Shown here: piece by piece, positions 54,147 through 56,682 of the stretch
Layout of the letters: the number at the start of each line of letters is the position of its first letter
Numbering within the stretch: the stretch's first letter is position 1
Assembly (NCBI RefSeq): GCF_001425485.1
Contig: NZ_LMQW01000012.1
Location: forward strand, 628,102-684,783
Source of the DNA: Aureimonas sp. Leaf427
Lineage (GTDB): Bacteria; Pseudomonadota; Alphaproteobacteria; Rhizobiales; Rhizobiaceae
Length of the DNA stretch: 56,682 nucleotides
Direction: 5' to 3'
Notes under the pieces: model-generated
Told to the model about the DNA's origin: nothing
What the model saw: only the letters and a program-made list of their open reading frames with translations
Databases searched by the model: none
Made by a program: the position numbers and the translations under genes

Positions 54147-54959
54147 ATGAGCATCACCCTTGCCCACACCACCATCGCATCGGCGGCATCACCGCAGCGC
54201 CGCCCCGCTTTCCCGGCCGATCGCGCCATGCCACCAGTCCTCACCGGGCTGTCGAAAGCGCTTCCGACGTCGGCTTCGCTGATCGTGCTCGGTCGCGACG
54301 ATGCCGGAAAGACGCACGCATCGTGGTTCGATGCTGACGAGGCTGAGCTTGCCACGAAGGCAGCCGGCCTGATGGGCATGCAGGCGCTGGAGATCGCCGA
54401 TGACGCGCTGCGCGGTGCCGCCGCTGGACTACCGCATGGCCGAGTGTTTGCGAGCGGAAAGGCCTTCGTACCGTTCGTGAAAGCGGCGACGTTCGAGGCG
54501 CTCGCCCTGCATCTGCCCCCGGCGGCACGAGCGCAGCTCGACCGGCCGCGCGTGAAGAGCGCGCCTGTCGATGCAAAGGTCGCTGTTGGCGACGCTTCGC
54601 AGCCGTCCGGTCAAGCTGCAAAGAATGACGCGAAGAGTGTCCTGGATCGAAGCGCAGCCGGCAAGATGGCGACGAAAGCCAACGTGAAGGCGGCATCGGC
54701 AGACGGAGAAGGCGCTCAAGAACAAAACACGAACAATCGGGTTGAGCTGCATCTACCGACCGACTGGTCGGAGATCGCCGCCGGCAGCCTTGTGCTTGCT
54801 TCGGAGGGCGAAGGGCATGGTTGGTACGAGGCGATCGTCATTGAGGTGCATGAGGAGGATCTTGTTACGGTCGGCTGGCGTGACTGGCCCGACCTGCCAA
54901 CCCTCGTGCGCCGGCGTCGGCACCTCGGCCTGCTCCACCCCGACCACGCAGCCGAGTGA
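54147..54959 (+). CDS. Unknown mobile-element protein upstream of DUF3768 gene (270 aa)
   Basis: A 270-aa protein: an N-terminal part of about 125 residues (LTGLSKALPTSASLIVLGRDDAGKTHASWFDADEAELATKAAGLMG), an Ala/Lys-rich linker (about 130-195), and a C-terminal domain (LHLPTDWSEIAAGSLVLASEGEGHGWYEAIVIEVHEEDLVTVGWRDWPD) that reads like a small beta-barrel of SH3/Tudor type. GGAG lies 10 bases before the ATG. It overlaps or nearly touches the DUF3768 gene, a pairing I recall from alphaproteobacterial plasmids and islands. Function unknown. Confidence 0.72.
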   Translation: MSITLAHTTIASAASPQRRPAFPADRAMPPVLTGLSKALPTSASLIVLGRDDAGKTHASWFDADEAELATKAAGLMGMQALEIADDALRGAAAGLPHGRVFASGKAFVPFVKAATFEALALHLPPAARAQLDRPRVKSAPVDAKVAVGDASQPSGQAAKNDAKSVLDRSAAGKMATKANVKAASADGEGAQEQNTNNRVELHLPTDWSEIAAGSLVLASEGEGHGWYEAIVIEVHEEDLVTVGWRDWPDLPTLVRRRRHLGLLHPDHAAE

Positions 54960-54970
54960 AGGGCGGTTCG

Positions 54971-55345
54971 ATGAAGCGCCTGACGCCGCTTGCCGGCCAC
55001 GGTCATAGCCTGCGAACCGAAGCGGGCCTCAGCCCCACGGCCGCCCTCAACGACGCGATCCGCCGCACCTTCACCGGCGGGCAAATCATGCTGACGGACG
55101 GCGTCGCCAGCCTTGACCCTGCCGATCGACTGGCCATCCTCGACGCGGTTCGCGCCTTCGATGCTTTCACGAGCGGCTGCGACCCGTATGGCGATCATGA
55201 CTTTGGTGCAGTCGAGCACAACGGCGTCCGTTACTTTTGGAAGATCGACGCCTACGATCGCAACTTCGCCTATGCCTCGCCCGATCCGGCAGATCCCGCC
55301 GTCACGGCCCGGGTGCTCACCATCATGCGCGCGGACGAGTACTGA
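54971..55345 (+). CDS. DUF3768 family protein
   Basis: A 124-aa protein matching DUF3768: LNDAIRRTFTGGQIMLTDGVASL, DAVRAFDAFTSGCDPYGDHDFGAVEHNGVRYFWKIDAYDR and PADPAVTARVLTIMRADEY. The family occurs on plasmids and islands of alphaproteobacteria; function unknown. GTG at 54956 (overlapping the upstream stop) would add five residues. Confidence 0.85.
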   Translation: MKRLTPLAGHGHSLRTEAGLSPTAALNDAIRRTFTGGQIMLTDGVASLDPADRLAILDAVRAFDAFTSGCDPYGDHDFGAVEHNGVRYFWKIDAYDRNFAYASPDPADPAVTARVLTIMRADEY

Positions 55346-55379
55346 GGGTGGCGCGCAACCACTCGCCAACGCGGCCAGC

Positions 55380-55649
55380 TCAGCTCTTTGAGCTGGCCTT
55401 TCGGCCAGAGCGCAGCGGCGATGGCTTCGGCTCGTGTTCGTCGGGCTCCAGCAGCAAGCGAGCGACTGGAACCTCTAGAACACGAGCCAGCACTTCGATC
55501 GTCGCGATGGTGACGTTCTCGCTGCCGCGCTCGACACGCCCAACATACGACCGGTCGATGTTCGAGGCGAGAGCAAGCCGTTCCTGCGACAGGCCACGCT
55601 CGACGCGAAGCTGCCTGAGATTCCAACCGATGATCGTGCGCGCATCCAT
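55380..55649 (-). CDS. XRE-family DNA-binding protein
   Basis: An 89-aa single-domain regulator with a helix-turn-helix at about residues 7-62 (IIGWNLRQLRVERGLSQERLALASNIDRSYVGRVERG) and a Pro/Ser-rich tail. Likely a repressor of neighbouring element genes. It converges with the DUF3768 gene and is divergent from the secreted-protein gene at 55779. Confidence 0.88.
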   Translation of the reverse strand: MDARTIIGWNLRQLRVERGLSQERLALASNIDRSYVGRVERGSENVTIATIEVLARVLEVPVARLLLEPDEHEPKPSPLRSGRKASSKS

Positions 55650-55778
55650 GTCGGGCGCAACAGAGCCGATCGGCGGCTTGACAATCGACGGACTGATGGT
55701 CCCTGAATTAGCACAAGCTGCGGCGGCGGTCGGTTCGCCAAATGCAACCGATCGACCTCAGAATCCTGGACGGTACCG

Positions 55779-56627
55779 ATGAGAACGCTTTCTGGACGGG
55801 CAGCGCTGGCAGCGGGTCTCATCGTTGCAGGTGTTGGCCAAGCCTATGCCGACAACCCCTCGGGAGGCTTTCAGGAACAGCGGTTCGGACCATGGCGGGT
55901 CGGTGTCACCATGTCCGGCTCGAACCAAGCCTGCGTGATGCTGCAAAGGGGAACCGGAAACAGCAAGCTGGCTGTGCTTCGCCAGCCGCGCAAAACGGCC
56001 GAGATGGCCCTGATTGGACCACCCGGCTCCTTCACGGAGAATGCGGCGGTGGAGGCCCTCGTCCTGATCGACGGGGTGAAGCTTTGGTCCCCGCGGGTTC
56101 AATATGTCAGCCCGCAGATGATCACCTTCTTTGGCTTTCTCGACAGGAGCACCGGCGATGGTCGGGGCTTGCTCGAAGCCAGCCAGACGATGACCGTGAC
56201 GTTCGGCGCGTTCACCGCCGAGCTTGATCTTCGACAGAGCGCCGAGGCTCTGCAAGCGCTGACGGACTGCGCCGACGGTTTGGAAGCCGATGAATCCGCC
56301 AAGGCACGGGCTCGGGCCAACACACCGCCGTCCGAAAGCGAAGTGACCGAAACTCGACAGGACCTCGGCACCGCCATGCGTGGCATCACCGGCGGCCAGC
56401 CGCTGGTCGCGCAGTTCCAGTGTGCCATCACCACCCGAGACCTCACCGGTTTGCCCGACTTTGGTGGTCACGATCCGGCGAACGCTGTCACGATCGGCGT
56501 CAGCGAGGACGGCAGCGGCTTCATCAACGGCACCACCATGGCCTCGGCACAGGTCGAGCGTGGTGATGGCGGTGAGTTGATCGGTACGCATCCGATGAAG
56601 ACCGCGGCGTTTGCGTGGTTTGCATGA
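55779..56627 (+). CDS. Secreted protein, IalB-like N-terminal part (282 aa)
   Basis: A 282-aa protein with a Sec signal peptide (1-24, ending YADN). The segment FGPWRVGVTMSGSNQACVMLQ, then the Cys-bearing end of the same domain (ALTDCADGLEAD), resembles the invasion-associated locus B domain of alphaproteobacteria; the last 90 residues form a second unrecognised part. Probably periplasmic. Function unknown; IalB similarity is tentative. Confidence 0.68.
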   Translation: MRTLSGRAALAAGLIVAGVGQAYADNPSGGFQEQRFGPWRVGVTMSGSNQACVMLQRGTGNSKLAVLRQPRKTAEMALIGPPGSFTENAAVEALVLIDGVKLWSPRVQYVSPQMITFFGFLDRSTGDGRGLLEASQTMTVTFGAFTAELDLRQSAEALQALTDCADGLEADESAKARARANTPPSESEVTETRQDLGTAMRGITGGQPLVAQFQCAITTRDLTGLPDFGGHDPANAVTIGVSEDGSGFINGTTMASAQVERGDGGELIGTHPMKTAAFAWFA

Positions 56628-56640
56628 TAAGTTTGCGAGC

Positions 56641-56682
56641 ATGGATATCGATGAGGAGAAGATCGACGCCGCTGTTCTGGCG
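56641..56682 (+). CDS. Start of a DUF6429-like gene (cut by window end)
   Basis: Fourteen codons, MDIDEEKIDAAVLA, from ATG 56641 to the window end. The start matches the pattern of DUF6429 proteins, small proteins common near IS66-type elements. Too short for certainty. Confidence 0.45.
   Translation, partial: MDIDEEKIDAAVLA

Noticed and set aside
1-56682. CRISPR arrays and cas genes
   Set aside because: No regularly spaced direct repeats and no cas-like product were seen; the repeats present are dispersed palindromic elements.
48094-56682. Second attachment site (repeat of the tRNA-Leu 3' end)
   Set aside because: I looked for the 3' end sequence after the integrase and saw no copy before the window end.

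Overview
The window is high-GC, densely coded chromosomal DNA from an alphaproteobacterium. Gene content and intergenic repeats point to the Hyphomicrobiales: rhizobial-type palindromic intergenic elements, a DUF1402 protein, an FzlA-like GST beside queG, and TctABC and polyamine-type ABC transporters. I would guess an Aurantimonadaceae-like genome, but the family is an inference. All calls come from reading the sequence and recalling protein families; no search was run.

Layout. (a) 0.05-6.1 kb: a lysine/pipecolate catabolic cluster (hglS, pipecolate-oxidase-like FAD enzyme, ALDH7-type aminoadipate-semialdehyde dehydrogenase, LysR regulator), preceded by a small transposase-less inverted-repeat element. 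(b) 6.1-9.7 kb: a hemolysin III family membrane protein, then elongation factor P facing its modification pair epmA-epmB. (c) 10.3-11.9 kb: a small unknown protein and a PAP2-type membrane protein, convergent on one strong terminator. (d) 12.1-24.1 kb: a hydantoin/cyclic-amide-like catabolic region. It holds a hydantoin racemase, a complete spermidine/putrescine-type ABC transporter, two GntR regulators with candidate palindromic operators, a frameshifted NTF2-like gene, an amino-acid-type binding protein plus permease without an ATPase, a VC1184-type class V PLP enzyme and a hydantoinase. (e) 24.1-30.1 kb: a partial deoxysugar (L-fucose/L-rhamnose) set, with a second copy of the inverted-repeat element in its divergent promoter, plus a SAM-dependent methyltransferase/spermidine-synthase-like protein and a globin-coupled chemoreceptor. 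(f) 30.1-48.1 kb: mostly housekeeping and transport genes (class II amidotransferase, aspartate/glutamate racemase with an Lrp regulator, DUF1402, catalase-like, MATE, TctCBA, RlpA-like, SDR, queG, a Fic/antitoxin pair, fzlA, uppP, TSUP, NDUFA9-like), ending at tRNA-Leu(CAG).

(g) 48.1 kb to the end: an integrated element. A DUF6538-type tyrosine integrase lies directly downstream of tRNA-Leu in the same direction. Behind it are lower-GC genes of unknown function: a 346-aa protein, a 270-aa protein with an acidic linker, a protein with HUH-like motifs, a decayed gene, a DUF3768 protein with its upstream partner, an XRE regulator, a secreted protein and the start of a DUF6429-like gene. The far end of the element is not in the window.

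The most interesting items are the HUH-like protein and its unknown neighbours, the hydantoinase/PLP-enzyme locus with its matched palindromic operators, the pair of transposase-less inverted-repeat elements, and hairpin clusters that sit in three separate operons exactly between the solute-binding-protein gene and the next membrane gene.
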